The notes under the pieces are model-generated. The model saw only the letters and a list, made by a program, of their open reading frames with translations, did not search any database and was not told where the DNA came from. Shown here piece by piece: positions 8,527 to 17,222 of a stretch of 32,826 bases of DNA; positions within the stretch are counted from its first letter, which is position 1; the number at the start of each line of letters is the position of its first letter. The translations under genes were made by a program, and so were the position numbers. The DNA is from Desulfurococcales archaeon (GTDB lineage Archaea; Thermoproteota; Thermoprotei_A; Sulfolobales; NBVN01). The stretch covers positions 98,765 to 131,590 of the forward strand of contig JAGDWD010000010.1 in NCBI GenBank assembly GCA_023255955.1, given 5' to 3'.

Positions 8527-10020
8527 TCAGCTACTCCCGGAAATGTAACTTTCCAGGTTCTCAACTGCGAGATCTGCTTGTATGAGACCGGACCCCATGG
8601 CATCGTCACCCCACGTTACTGTCTCATACATCCCGGTCACCGGGTTGTAGACAGTGACACTGTACCACGTTATCTTCAGTGTTGAAGCCTCAAGTAATTC
8701 CTCAGCGAGTTCCTGGTTTAAGTCAATCTCACCATCCATCATATCTGCCTGCAGTACGAGAGCTAGCACACCACTTACGTGTGGTGTAGCCATAGATGTC
8801 CCTCCAAGGTAGTAGTACTGCCCTGGAACACCCCTAGCCCAGTAAGGCGGGTGGGCAGCTCCGTACGCGGTGTAAGGCCCGACAACCCAGCTACCCGGTG
8901 CTAACACATCCAAGTCCTGCCCAGGTAGTTCCCTGCTACTGAAGGTGGTGACGTACACCTGCCCCTCAAGGTCCTCAGGGACATCGGCTGCCCTCCACCA
9001 GCCACTTACAGACCACTCACCTACCCAGCCGGCAGCACCTACAGATATCACTGGCCCATAAGCTCCCGGATACGTCATTCCTCCATCTCCCTGATTACCT
9101 GCTGCGGCAACTATGAACACACCCTGATATATGGCGTAGTCTATTGCTGCCTTCACTAGGGGGGAAAGCCTTGAAGCTCCTAAGCTCATCGAGATTATTA
9201 CCGGATTGATGATGTCGGTAGGGGGCAGGACGTTCCCACCACTCTCCTTCTCCTCCTTAAAGAGGTTGGCTACGTAGTAAATACCTGCCGCTACATCGGT
9301 TGAGAAGCCTTGCCCTCTATTACCTAGGACCTTCACCGGGATTATCCTAGCTCCGGGGGCGACACCATCTACCCTGTAGAAGCCGTAGACACTGAAGCCT
9401 ATTATCGTGCTAACCACGTGCGTTCCATGTCCATCAGTGTCAGCTTCCCACGCGTTCCTGTTGAGAACCTCCCCAGTCTGCTGGTAAGCTGTAGCCATAG
9501 CACCCAGAAACGCGGCACCGAACTCAGAAGCTATCCTATCCTCAGGGAAGTAGTTCCTCCACTGAGGCTCTAAACCAGTATCTAGTACAGCTATGTAGAC
9601 ACCGGAACCATCTAGGCCGTACTCCTCGTGAACCTTCGGTACGTTGATCATATCCAGGTTCCAAGTGAGGACGGAGCCGTGTAGCCCGCAGATCTGCGGT
9701 AATTCCTTACCTAACGCTTCAACTAGTACAGCACTATCTGCTGAGACCCCAGGTATGGACTTGAGATTCCCGACTACACCCAGCGGGATATAGGCAGCGA
9801 ATCCCCGCAACTCCGGAAACACGTAGATTACCTTACCATAAGCCCTAACTATCTCCAGTGCCTTACCGAACGCGTCGTTACTCTCAGCAACAACCTCAAC
9901 CACTATTTTACTACCAGAACCTTTGGAAGCATATAGAGGTGTAGATAGAACCGATAGGAGTACTAGTACTGCGAGACCTAGAATTATCAGTGGCTTAGCA
10001 GCTCCACCCATATGACACAC
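8527..10020 (-). CDS. Secreted subtilisin-like serine protease (S8)
   Basis: This is an extracellular protease. A signal peptide covers about residues 9-31. A propeptide-like region (35-105) resembles inhibitor I9. The catalytic domain has D147 (VLDTGLEP), H198 (DGHGTH), N309 of the oxyanion hole (AAGNQGDGG) and S409 (GGTSMATPHVSGV), so the catalytic set is complete. The start is GTG at 10020 or, more conventionally, ATG at 10011 (residue 4). The TATA-like element at 10052-10061 fits either start. There is no C-terminal membrane anchor, so the enzyme is probably released or bound to the S-layer. It stands alone between the flippase and a DUF59-like gene. Confidence 0.94.
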   Translation of the reverse strand: MCHMGGAAKPLIILGLAVLVLLSVLSTPLYASKGSGSKIVVEVVAESNDAFGKALEIVRAYGKVIYVFPELRGFAAYIPLGVVGNLKSIPGVSADSAVLVEALGKELPQICGLHGSVLTWNLDMINVPKVHEEYGLDGSGVYIAVLDTGLEPQWRNYFPEDRIASEFGAAFLGAMATAYQQTGEVLNRNAWEADTDGHGTHVVSTIIGFSVYGFYRVDGVAPGARIIPVKVLGNRGQGFSTDVAAGIYYVANLFKEEKESGGNVLPPTDIINPVIISMSLGASRLSPLVKAAIDYAIYQGVFIVAAAGNQGDGGMTYPGAYGPVISVGAAGWVGEWSVSGWWRAADVPEDLEGQVYVTTFSSRELPGQDLDVLAPGSWVVGPYTAYGAAHPPYWARGVPGQYYYLGGTSMATPHVSGVLALVLQADMMDGEIDLNQELAEELLEASTLKITWYSVTVYNPVTGMYETVTWGDDAMGSGLIQADLAVENLESYISGSS

Positions 10021-10051
10021 TCAGTATATATCTGGTAGAACAGGTAAATAG

Positions 10052-10061
10052 GTTTATATTT
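10052..10061 (-). promoter_or_regulatory. Probable TATA box of the subtilisin gene
   Basis: On the minus strand this reads AAATATAAAC. It lies about 37-45 bases before the two candidate start codons, the spacing expected for a short-leader archaeal message. Confidence 0.5.
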
Positions 10062-10142
10062 AGAATTGTTAAATGCTCTGCTAACACAGTAACTCAGTCA
10101 TTCAGTAATCACGTGGGGTCGGTTCTCGACAGTTTTTCTCGA

Positions 10143-10454
10143 TTACGTTAAAGGAGACTTCGTCACGGCATCCACTACGTAAACCTCGCTGAAGAGTGAG
10201 CTACTAATCAGGGCATCACGTATTTTCCTGGCTATGGTAGCCCATAGTGTGTGGTTTATGAACTTACAGAAGAGGCAGGAAGGATCGCTACCCCTGAAAT
10301 CCAGGTAGACAACTATTTTCTTCCCGTCACTAGAGATCTTAAACCTACTAACAACACCTGAGGAAAGAACGTCGACGTCGAATCCTGGGACAGTAACCTT
10401 GCTCAGTATTTCCTCAACAAGCCTCAGCTTTTCCATTAAGGAATCATCGCTCAC
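10143..10454 (-). CDS. MIP18/DUF59-like small protein
   Basis: This 103-aa soluble protein has the order and spacing of MIP18 (DUF59) family proteins, which help deliver Fe-S clusters. A helix comes first (EKLRLVEEILSKV), then a VPGFDVDVLSSGVVS segment like the family's DPE.....GLV, a strand pair, DPSCLFCKF with the cysteine where family members have PxCP, a helix (IARKIRDAL), and a final strand VYVVDA. Two cysteines five residues apart from the acidic residue pair could bind metal or a cluster. Overall similarity is recognisable but weak, so the assignment is tentative. Confidence 0.5.
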   Translation of the reverse strand: MSDDSLMEKLRLVEEILSKVTVPGFDVDVLSSGVVSRFKISSDGKKIVVYLDFRGSDPSCLFCKFINHTLWATIARKIRDALISSSLFSEVYVVDAVTKSPLT

Positions 10455-10583
10455 CTTCTCACATCATGTAGATAAGGACTGTAACACAAATATACCTAGA
10501 ACATCTAGCAAACAAAGTTGAATGACGGCGGTAGTGAGTGTCGAGATGTGGGTGTAGTCCCTCTAAATGATTTCCTCCCTAGA

Positions 10584-10607
10584 AGCTCACACGCCCAGCT
10601 CACACGC
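10584..10607. repeat. Two direct copies of AGCTCACACGC upstream of the aldolase
   Basis: Identical 11-base copies lie at 10584-10594 and 10597-10607, two bases apart, one turn-and-a-bit of helix between their starts (13 bases). They sit 110-133 bases before the aldolase ATG in an otherwise unexplained 262-base gap. They could be a paired regulator site; nothing else in the gap looks like a gene. Confidence 0.5.
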
Positions 10608-10716
10608 AATACCCCGGAAACACCCGGTACCGTGATATGTTTCTAACTTACGGTTCCTACCTTAACTATCGAGTGCGTTTTCGGTAAAGCTAATTAATTG
10701 AATCGAGGCTTTATCT

Positions 10717-11625
10717 ATGGTGGGTTTCCGGATGCTTAAGCTTGAGGGGATGTTCGTACCTCATGTAACACCCTTCAAAGACGATGACGAGTTAGATACT
10801 GAAGCTCTGAGGGATCTAGTTAGATACTTCATAGGGTCCGGCCTCCACGGACTCGTACCTCTGGGTAGTAATGGTGAGTTCCCTAATCTGAGCTTTGAGG
10901 AGAGGCTCGAGGTACTTAAGGTAGTGGTTGACGAGGTTAATGGGAAAGTACCTGTAATAGCGGGGACAGGTGCCCCAGCCACCATCGAGGTCATTAGATT
11001 CGCTAGAGAGGTTGTGGATCTAGGTGTTGACGGGTTTCTCGTAGCACCACCCTTCTACTTCACACCGAGTGATCGGGAAGTCTTCGACTACTATTCTAGG
11101 ATAGCTAGTAAGGTTGACGCACCGATATTGCTCTACTCAGTCCCGAAGTTCGTGGGCTACCACCTCAGCCTCGACGTAGTCGAGAAGCTAGTGTTCGAGC
11201 ACTCTAATATTGTCGGGATAAAGGATTCGGGTGGCTTAGTATCAAGGTTTTCAGAGCTAGTCAGGAGAGTGGGTACGAGGATAAAGATCCTAGCAGGTAC
11301 CGGAGACATGATCCTACCAGCCCTCACCCTAGGAGCTCAGGGAGCTATTGTAGCTATAGCTAACGTAGCGCCGAAGCAGTGTGTAGAGCTTTACGAGGCC
11401 TTCAGGAGCGGTAACCTAGAGAAAGCTAGAGAGCTACAGATACGTCTCAACTACCTAAACGAGGTCATAGTCAGGAAATACAATCAGTTAAGCGCCATAA
11501 AGACAGCCATGAGCTTGCTAGGCCTGAGAGTAGGGAGACCACGGCACCCGTACGCACCATTAGGGGAGAAAGAAACCGGTGAGATCTCCAGGGTACTGAG
11601 AGAGTTAGGCCTCGCAAAGGGCTGA
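10717..11625 (+). CDS. DapA-superfamily aldolase (dihydrodipicolinate synthase/2-keto-acid aldolase type)
   Basis: This 302-aa TIM-barrel class I aldolase has its Schiff-base lysine at K169 (GIKDSGG) and the conserved tyrosine at Y140 (LLYSVP). The pyruvate-binding loop is GSNGE (50-54), where true dihydrodipicolinate synthases usually have GTTGE. GSNGEFP is typical of 4-hydroxy-2-oxoglutarate-aldolase-like and related 2-keto-acid aldolases, so a role in keto-sugar or keto-acid breakdown is more likely than lysine synthesis. No lysine or sugar pathway genes are adjacent. Starts at 10717 (MVGFRM) or 10732 (MLKLEGMFVPHVTPF) are both possible; the AT-rich element near 10690 favours 10717 as a leaderless start. 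Confidence 0.88.
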   Translation: MVGFRMLKLEGMFVPHVTPFKDDDELDTEALRDLVRYFIGSGLHGLVPLGSNGEFPNLSFEERLEVLKVVVDEVNGKVPVIAGTGAPATIEVIRFAREVVDLGVDGFLVAPPFYFTPSDREVFDYYSRIASKVDAPILLYSVPKFVGYHLSLDVVEKLVFEHSNIVGIKDSGGLVSRFSELVRRVGTRIKILAGTGDMILPALTLGAQGAIVAIANVAPKQCVELYEAFRSGNLEKARELQIRLNYLNEVIVRKYNQLSAIKTAMSLLGLRVGRPRHPYAPLGEKETGEISRVLRELGLAKG

Positions 11626-11752
11626 AAAGTTCATTAGGTATGCTCTAGGGGGTGATGGGAGCCCCGCGCCGTTGAGCTCGACAGCCACCTGAAGTAATGG
11701 AAATGACCCTCTAGGGACAAACGGTAGACTCAGTCTGGATATTCTCCCACTA

Positions 11753-13336
11753 CTAGGTGAGGGGCTCCTCAGAAATGATGAGTTTACCGTCTCTCATCCT
11801 AGTCTTTATACTCAGTAGCCAGGAGTTGCTCTCCTCGGGGTAGTCAAGTCTGTAGTGAGCACCCCGGCTTTCTTTTCTCCTCAGTGCTGAGGTAGCTATA
11901 GCTAGTGAAGTAAGTGCGGTGCTCTCAGCCTCCCTAAGCTTGGTGAGGTCCCTAACGTTTCCAATCTTAACCGTTCTCAACGTGTCTAGTACTTGATAGA
12001 GAGTCTCCACTGCCTCCTCAAGCCCGTCACCATCTCTCAGAACACCCACCTTACTCCACATAAGCTCCCTGATCCTGCTCCTGATGTCTGCTGGGTCAGG
12101 CCCGCCCTCCCCTGAGCTATACATGTCTGTGATTTCCTCAATATTGCGGGGCTCAGCAACCCCACCACGATCGAATTCCTTCCTGACGTAGTTCAGTAGG
12201 TCAGCTGCGACCAACTTCGAGAAGGTGACGCACGCTGTTAGAGCATTCCCTCCAAGTCTATTAGCTCCGTGTACACCACCAATAAGCTCACCGACAACGT
12301 AGAGCCCAGGTAGCTCCGTTCTCAGGTCCTTCCCTACTTCGACACCACCCATCGTGTAGTGTGCTACCGGCATGACCCTCATCGGGATAGGTAGGCCGAG
12401 CCTCTTCACAGCATTTACCGCCCTAGACTCCTCCTCACTTACTTCGGGGTAGAGTAGTAGAGCTCCGTCAACCCCCCGCCCTTCCCTTACTTCCAGCATC
12501 ATAGCCCTAGAGAGAGCATCTCGGTAAAGTACGTAGGCCTTACCGAGGCTTTCCAGGCCGTACTTCACGATAATATCCTCTCCCAGCTTGTTCACGAGCT
12601 TACCGTTCCTAAATGGTGGCGCCATGATGCTCGGCCTACCCGGCTCTGCTATACCTAGCGGGTGGAACTGCACGAACTCCATGTCGACTAGGGGGAGGCC
12701 TAACCTGAGTGCTAACCCGTGACCCTCACAAGCAAGTTGGGATGGATTGTCAGATCTGGAGTAGGCGTTAGCAGCTCCACCTGTTGCTAGTACGACTGCT
12801 TTAGCCCCTACTGAGACCAGGGAATTCCTAGATGTGAATAGAGCTAAGTACCCTCCATTCTCGAGCCTAGCTATATCTATTAGGCTAGACCACTCTAAGA
12901 ACTCTACTCCCCTACCTAGTAGATAGTGAGATAGTTTAGTGACTATTTCCCTCCCAGGGAAGAGGACGTCGTCGCTAACCACCTGAAGACCTGTTCGGGT
13001 CTCTGCGAACCTAATGCCAGCTCTCTCCAACGAGAGTATGGAGTCCCGGCACTCACTCGCTAAGAGCTCAACTAAGTACCTTCTATTTATGTGCCTCCCA
13101 CCCTCTAAGGTATCCTTCACATAGCTTTCTCTACCATAGCTACTACCAGGACACCTAAATGCTCCTTGAGAATAGAAGGTCGAGCTCCCATAGCCGTCGG
13201 AAACCTTAGTAGCTACAGCTATCTTATAGTCCGAGAGATCCCTAAGGAAGTACGCTGTACTTAGACCAGCTAGGCCTGCTCCTACTATAAGTACATCGAA
13301 ATCCTTAAACACTGAAGGTTTCACCAAGTCACCCAC
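11753..13336 (-). CDS. FAD-dependent oxidoreductase, L-aspartate oxidase/fumarate reductase flavoprotein family
   Basis: This is a 527-aa flavoprotein. A Rossmann motif (GAGLAG, 19-24) is followed by a capping domain with QFHPLG and HYTMGG, a second FAD motif (GANRLGGNAL), and a helical C-terminal domain ending with SRGAHYRLDYP. The segment SSTFYSQGAF lacks the histidine that covalently holds FAD in SdhA/FrdA, as in NadB. It most resembles L-aspartate oxidase, the first step of NAD synthesis, although no nadA or nadC is adjacent; a soluble fumarate reductase is the main alternative. The start is GTG at 13336, with an AT-rich element (13353-13363) just upstream suggesting a leaderless message. 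Confidence 0.82.
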   Translation of the reverse strand: MGDLVKPSVFKDFDVLIVGAGLAGLSTAYFLRDLSDYKIAVATKVSDGYGSSTFYSQGAFRCPGSSYGRESYVKDTLEGGRHINRRYLVELLASECRDSILSLERAGIRFAETRTGLQVVSDDVLFPGREIVTKLSHYLLGRGVEFLEWSSLIDIARLENGGYLALFTSRNSLVSVGAKAVVLATGGAANAYSRSDNPSQLACEGHGLALRLGLPLVDMEFVQFHPLGIAEPGRPSIMAPPFRNGKLVNKLGEDIIVKYGLESLGKAYVLYRDALSRAMMLEVREGRGVDGALLLYPEVSEEESRAVNAVKRLGLPIPMRVMPVAHYTMGGVEVGKDLRTELPGLYVVGELIGGVHGANRLGGNALTACVTFSKLVAADLLNYVRKEFDRGGVAEPRNIEEITDMYSSGEGGPDPADIRSRIRELMWSKVGVLRDGDGLEEAVETLYQVLDTLRTVKIGNVRDLTKLREAESTALTSLAIATSALRRKESRGAHYRLDYPEESNSWLLSIKTRMRDGKLIISEEPLT

Positions 13337-13386
13337 GAACTAGCGAATCCCACTAAAAAATATTGGGGGTCTCGAGCTAAGTATGT

Positions 13387-13950
13387 TTACAGACCTAACT
13401 CAGTAGCTATTCCCGATAGGGCAGCTAGCCCTAGGTTGAAGAACTCCTCGAGAGTGAGCCCCAGCTTCTCAACTTCCCGTACCCGGTTTCTATCCACCCC
13501 CCTAGCGAAGTCCTTAGACTTGAACTTCCTCGTGAGGGTCTCAACTCTTACTTCAGCAATCTTCTTACTCGGCATTACGAGGGCTGTAGCTACGATCAGT
13601 CCTGCTAGATGGTCTGAAGCTCTTAAAGCGTGTGAGAGCCTCACTGCCGCTTCTGAGCTGGGTTTGTATCCGTTATGTTCGTTATGGGAAGCTATAGCTT
13701 CTACAGCGTCTCTTGGGAGCACACCGCTCAGTATCTCCAGAGCACCTAGACCGTGCCTGTTCATGTCCCTCCCTACGTAGTCGTAGTCTATGTCGTGAAG
13801 GAGCCCGATAAGTTCCCAGAGGTCAGGATCCTCACCAAGCCTCTGTGCTAGAGCTCGCATAATAACCCCAACAGCTAGACAGTGCTTAACCATCTTCTCG
13901 TCCTTGAGGTATGTTGAGAGAAGCCTGAGTGCTTTGTCCCTGGAGACCAC
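13387..13950 (-). CDS. HD-domain metal-dependent phosphohydrolase
   Basis: This 187-aa protein has the HD superfamily metal ligands H23 (KHCLAVG), H52-D53 (LLHDIDYD), H89 (ASHNEHNG) and D113 (ASDHLAG). Such small archaeal HD proteins hydrolyse phosphate esters or nucleotides; the substrate here is unknown. The start is GTG at 13950. The preceding surface-protein gene stops 16 bases upstream, so the two may share a transcript. Confidence 0.88.
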   Translation of the reverse strand: MVSRDKALRLLSTYLKDEKMVKHCLAVGVIMRALAQRLGEDPDLWELIGLLHDIDYDYVGRDMNRHGLGALEILSGVLPRDAVEAIASHNEHNGYKPSSEAAVRLSHALRASDHLAGLIVATALVMPSKKIAEVRVETLTRKFKSKDFARGVDRNRVREVEKLGLTLEEFFNLGLAALSGIATELGL

Positions 13951-13966
13951 TATCTCACCAAAATAC

Positions 13967-14743
13967 CTAGCTGAATCTGGTTATAAGACCTACAACCCCC
14001 CTCCTACCACGAAGAGCATGCAGTACCAGTAAGACTATGAGGAACCCCACCGCAGCTACTAGGTAGAGGATGTAGAGCCATGACCGCTCAGTACTAGGTG
14101 TGCTTACCTGGCTTGTCTGAGGAGTTTGAGTTGGGGGGCTGGATACGGTCTTTACTGTTGTGAGGCCATCACCCACTACTTGAGTAGTTACCACCGTGGT
14201 TGTTGTCTGGGTAGTAGTTAGTTGTTTCTCTACTTCGGTAACCTGAGGGATTACTACGTACTCGAGATGTAATCTACTTACGTTGTACCAAACGAAGACA
14301 GCTATCTCAGTGTTGTTGAGGGAGATCTCGTGAGGGTAGGGTGAGAATGCTGAGGGCACTGTATAGCTTAAGTTCATAACCACACTGAGCTCCACTGCTT
14401 TACCGAAGTAGGAAAAGCTTAGGTACCTCCCGAGGTCCTCTGCTTCACTTACATAGCTGACTCTGACGCAGGTAGTAGGTTGTGTTACCAGTATAGCTAC
14501 CGACCTATTTTCGATTACCACGTATATGCCTTCAGGGTAGGTACGGATCAGCGATAGAGGGTTACCTAAGGTAGGTATCTCGACATAGGGGTCGCTGGGG
14601 CAGAGATATACCTCCACAAAGAGAAAAGACCCGACCACCTCCACCTTAATTTGCTGAATATCTGTGCTTACTGCTGTGGAGGATGTTAGAACGTGGGCAA
14701 ATAGGAGAGCCGCGACCAGTACTATTAAATGCTTCCTAAACAT
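13967..14743 (-). CDS. Membrane-anchored extracellular protein of unknown function
   Basis: A signal peptide (MFRKHLIVLVAALLFAHV) is followed by an extracellular beta-rich domain of about 150 residues with several NxS/T sites. A Thr/Ser/Pro/Gln-rich stalk comes next, then one C-terminal membrane helix (SWLYILYLVAAVGFLIVLLV) and a basic tail, the layout of an archaeal cell-surface protein held at the membrane under the S-layer. I chose ATG at 14743, not the longer frame from 14794, because GGGAGG lies about 4 bases before it and the signal peptide then begins at residue 1. The extracellular domain is not recognised. It is followed closely by the HD gene. Confidence 0.72.
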   Translation of the reverse strand: MFRKHLIVLVAALLFAHVLTSSTAVSTDIQQIKVEVVGSFLFVEVYLCPSDPYVEIPTLGNPLSLIRTYPEGIYVVIENRSVAILVTQPTTCVRVSYVSEAEDLGRYLSFSYFGKAVELSVVMNLSYTVPSAFSPYPHEISLNNTEIAVFVWYNVSRLHLEYVVIPQVTEVEKQLTTTQTTTTVVTTQVVGDGLTTVKTVSSPPTQTPQTSQVSTPSTERSWLYILYLVAAVGFLIVLLVLHALRGRRGVVGLITRFS

Positions 14744-14866
14744 ATCCTCCCTACCTGAAGGATACGAAAAGGAATTTAAGTACCTCTCCTTCAACAGCTA
14801 CTCACTGTAGGGTCTTAACTTTATGTTATCTACCTCATCCACATAGGAAGAACCGCTCCCCATGGC

Positions 14867-15748
14867 TTATGCCGAGGCTAGGCGTTCAGATTCTGTAGCA
14901 ATAACTAATACCGCGGTGACTATGAGGACGCTCCCGGAGATTTTTAGGAGTGTGATAGGTTCTGAGAAGATTATGTGTGAGAGTATGGTGGCTGTGAGAG
15001 GTTCTGCTGTAGATAGTACGGTAGCTCTACTCGCTCCGACGTTCTTCATACCCACCATGTAGAGGAAGTATGCGATAGCTGTTACAAATACTGCTAGGTA
15101 GGTAGCTATGGCTAGGATCTCCCTGCTTGTGGGGAGGGCAGGGCCTCTCATGAGAGAGTGGAACATGTATATAGGTGGGAAGGCCCAGGCAGCTGTCCCT
15201 ATGGCAACCATGTCCGGACTAGCACCACGTAGTAGTGCGGCCTTACTCGAAACTATGTAGAGAGCGAAGAATATGGAGGAAGCTACTGCTAGAGCGAGCC
15301 CTAGAGGATCGTAGCCTAGATCTCCGAAGCTTACGAGGGTAGCACCTAGAACAGAAAGTGCGAGGGCTGTGTAGGTTCTGGCCGTTATATTCTCTCTAAG
15401 GAAGAACTTAGACAGAAAAACAACTAGAACCGGGTGGGTATATAGGAGCAGGGAGGCTGTAGAAACACCAACATACTTAACGGCGTAGTAGTATGTGAGG
15501 TGGAAGGGGCCCATCACAGCGACACCTATGACGGCGACAATGACGTGACTACTTAGGCTAGCTCTCCTCACCATGGAGAGAGCTACGTAGATGGGGACCA
15601 TAAGCGCGAGCCTAAGTGAGAGTATCTCCTCCGGTGTAGCTCCAAAGCCGTAGCTTAACCTAGCACCAATCCCGGTAGTACCCCATAGGCAGGCAGCTAA
15701 GACAACTAGGAGAGGCCCTAACCTACCACCACTCAGAGAGATCCTCAT
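14867..15748 (-). CDS. EamA/DMT-family transporter
   Basis: This 293-aa protein has ten hydrophobic segments arranged as two EamA repeats of about 140 residues each. The first begins LGPLLVVLAACLWGTTGIGAR and the second LGLALAVASSIFFALYIVSS. Motifs such as LLYTHPVLVVFLSKFFL and STAEPLTATILSHIIFSEP are those of drug/metabolite exporters. Substrates of this family range over amino acids, nucleotide sugars and organic ions and cannot be predicted here. ATG at 15748. Confidence 0.9.
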   Translation of the reverse strand: MRISLSGGRLGPLLVVLAACLWGTTGIGARLSYGFGATPEEILSLRLALMVPIYVALSMVRRASLSSHVIVAVIGVAVMGPFHLTYYYAVKYVGVSTASLLLYTHPVLVVFLSKFFLRENITARTYTALALSVLGATLVSFGDLGYDPLGLALAVASSIFFALYIVSSKAALLRGASPDMVAIGTAAWAFPPIYMFHSLMRGPALPTSREILAIATYLAVFVTAIAYFLYMVGMKNVGASRATVLSTAEPLTATILSHIIFSEPITLLKISGSVLIVTAVLVIATESERLASA

Positions 15749-15880
15749 CTATGACCTAGACTTTAGTTTAGCAAGCCAATAAAATAGCATGTAACCCATC
15801 AACCGGTTATCTCCTATACTATTAAGGAGTCTTAAGGCCCCTCATAATGTCATCTACTTTAATGAGGTACTGACCTTTTA

Positions 15881-16126
15881 CTACCTCAGTGATGTAATGG
15901 TTAGAGCAAGTATGAAACCGATAACGAATGCTTTGTGAACCCAGAATATGAGCTCCACCTTGTCCTTGCTAACGTTATTACCTTCCTTTATGTAACTACT
16001 AACGAGCTTCAGTAGTTTCTGTATCTGAGTATATAACTTCCCGCTGAGCCTATCCGGTATTGACTCTAGTGAGTATATGAGACTTGAGACCTCACTCAGC
16101 GGGTATATGCTTATATTTCTACCCAT
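15881..16126 (-). CDS. Small protein with a C-terminal membrane helix, unknown
   Basis: This is an 81-aa protein that I do not recognise. A soluble, largely helical part with alternating hydrophobic and polar residues is followed by one membrane segment near the C-terminus (AFVIGFILALTI). The frame is open up to 16171, but its own TATA box lies at 16157-16166, inside that extension. The start is therefore placed at ATG 16124-16126, giving a leader of about 12 bases. It is divergent from the HtrA gene. Confidence 0.6.
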   Translation of the reverse strand: MGRNISIYPLSEVSSLIYSLESIPDRLSGKLYTQIQKLLKLVSSYIKEGNNVSKDKVELIFWVHKAFVIGFILALTITSLR

Positions 16127-16150
16127 TTTTTCGTACCATGTATATACTTT

Positions 16151-16172
16151 AGTGCTGGAATATATAAGCACT
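16151..16172 (-). promoter_or_regulatory. TATA box enclosed by an inverted repeat (candidate operator)
   Basis: AGTGCT (16151-16156) and AGCACT (16167-16172) are perfect complements and bracket the AT-rich element at 16157-16166, which on the minus strand reads TATATATTCC. The element lies about 30-42 bases before the 81-aa gene. A regulator bound to this palindrome would cover the TATA box. Confidence 0.55.
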
Positions 16173-16226
16173 AATACTTGGCTTAGGATTATTTTTACTT
16201 GCTTATACTTTGACTGGGAACCCTAA

Positions 16227-16246
16227 GTAAGAAAGTGTAAGAAAGT
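16227..16246 (+). repeat. Tandem 10-base duplication GTAAGAAAGT before the htrA promoter
   Basis: Two perfect, abutting copies lie at 16227-16236 and 16237-16246. They run directly into the probable TATA element of the HtrA gene (about 16245-16254, 30-39 bases before its ATG). The position covers where BRE and upstream activator sites sit, so a doubled regulator or TFB site is possible. Confidence 0.6.
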
Positions 16247-16283
16247 AATATAATGCCCTGCTCGAAAATATCTTGGTGCTAGA

Positions 16284-17219
16284 ATGATTAGTCTAGCCGA
16301 ATTGAGTGGGGCCATATCGAAGCTAGTTGAGAATGTCAAGGACTCTGTGATTACTATAGTTACTGAGGTACCCCACCCAGCTATGTTATTTGGAGAGAGG
16401 CCTGTAACCGGATACGGCTCCGGCTTCGTTTTCTCGCCGGGCTACGCCATAACGAACGCCCATGTTGTTAGAAGTGCTGCGAAGATAGTGGTAATATACT
16501 CCGACGGGTCCCATGAGGAGGCTGAGGTACTGGCAGTGGACCCGACTAAGGACCTGGCCCTGATAGAGGTCGGGGGAGCTACTAAGCCCATAGCTATGGG
16601 TGACTCCGACCTGGTTAGGGTTGGGGATATAGTCCTCGCTATCGGGTCCCCCCTCGGGCTTCCAGGCCCGTCCGTGACTATGGGGGTGGTGAGCGCTTTG
16701 GGGAGGACTATAGCTGGGGAGGAGATAATACTTGAGGACCTGATACAAACTGACGCAGCTATTAACCCAGGAAATAGTGGTGGCCCCCTCGTAAACGCTC
16801 AGGGAGAGGCTATAGGTGTCACCACAGCTATAGTACCGTACGCGCAGGGGATAGGGTTCGCGATCCCCATAAACACTGTGAGGAGGTTCCTAGATATGTT
16901 GAGGAGGTATGGGAGGCCGATAAGGGCCTGGATAGGGGTTTACGTAGCTAACCTAAGTAAGACAGCTGCTAGGTTAATGAGCCTACCCGTAAGTGAGGGG
17001 GTAGTGGTAGTTAAGGTCGTTCCGGGGACCCCCGCACACCGAGCTAGGATTAGGGAGGGTGACGTGATTGTCCGAGCAGGTTCTAGGGAGGTTAAGAGGA
17101 TAAGGGACCTTAGGGAAGCCATCGAGGACAACATAGATAAGGGGGTGATAGACCTCGAGGTCGTTAGAGACGGGAGGAGGCTCTCGATCCAGGTCCCTAT
17201 AATGATTCAGGAACTATGA
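16284..17219 (+). CDS. HtrA/DegP-like serine protease, cytoplasmic type
   Basis: This is a trypsin-fold protease with a PDZ domain, 311 aa. The catalytic triad is intact: H60 (TNAHVV), D90 (TKDLALI) and S165 (GNSGGPL). A single PDZ domain covers about residues 212-308 (GVVVVKVVPGTPAHRA, then IREGDVIVRAG). No signal peptide or membrane anchor precedes the protease domain, so it should act in the cytoplasm, unlike bacterial DegP. The family handles damaged or misfolded proteins. A gene of unknown function starts 3 bases after it and is probably co-expressed. ATG at 16284 preceded by GGTG. Confidence 0.93.
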   Translation: MISLAELSGAISKLVENVKDSVITIVTEVPHPAMLFGERPVTGYGSGFVFSPGYAITNAHVVRSAAKIVVIYSDGSHEEAEVLAVDPTKDLALIEVGGATKPIAMGDSDLVRVGDIVLAIGSPLGLPGPSVTMGVVSALGRTIAGEEIILEDLIQTDAAINPGNSGGPLVNAQGEAIGVTTAIVPYAQGIGFAIPINTVRRFLDMLRRYGRPIRAWIGVYVANLSKTAARLMSLPVSEGVVVVKVVPGTPAHRARIREGDVIVRAGSREVKRIRDLREAIEDNIDKGVIDLEVVRDGRRLSIQVPIMIQEL

Positions 17220-17222
17220 GAG

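Noticed and set aside
11641-11721. Possible C/D-box RNA between the aldolase and flavoprotein genes
   Set aside because: GTGATGG and CTGA are present at plausible distance, but the C box is imperfect and no convincing C'/D' pair or terminal stem is seen.
16386-16748. Minus-strand ORF of 120 aa inside htrA
   Set aside because: Fully antisense to a well-supported protease, with His/Pro/Ser-rich sequence typical of a shadow frame.
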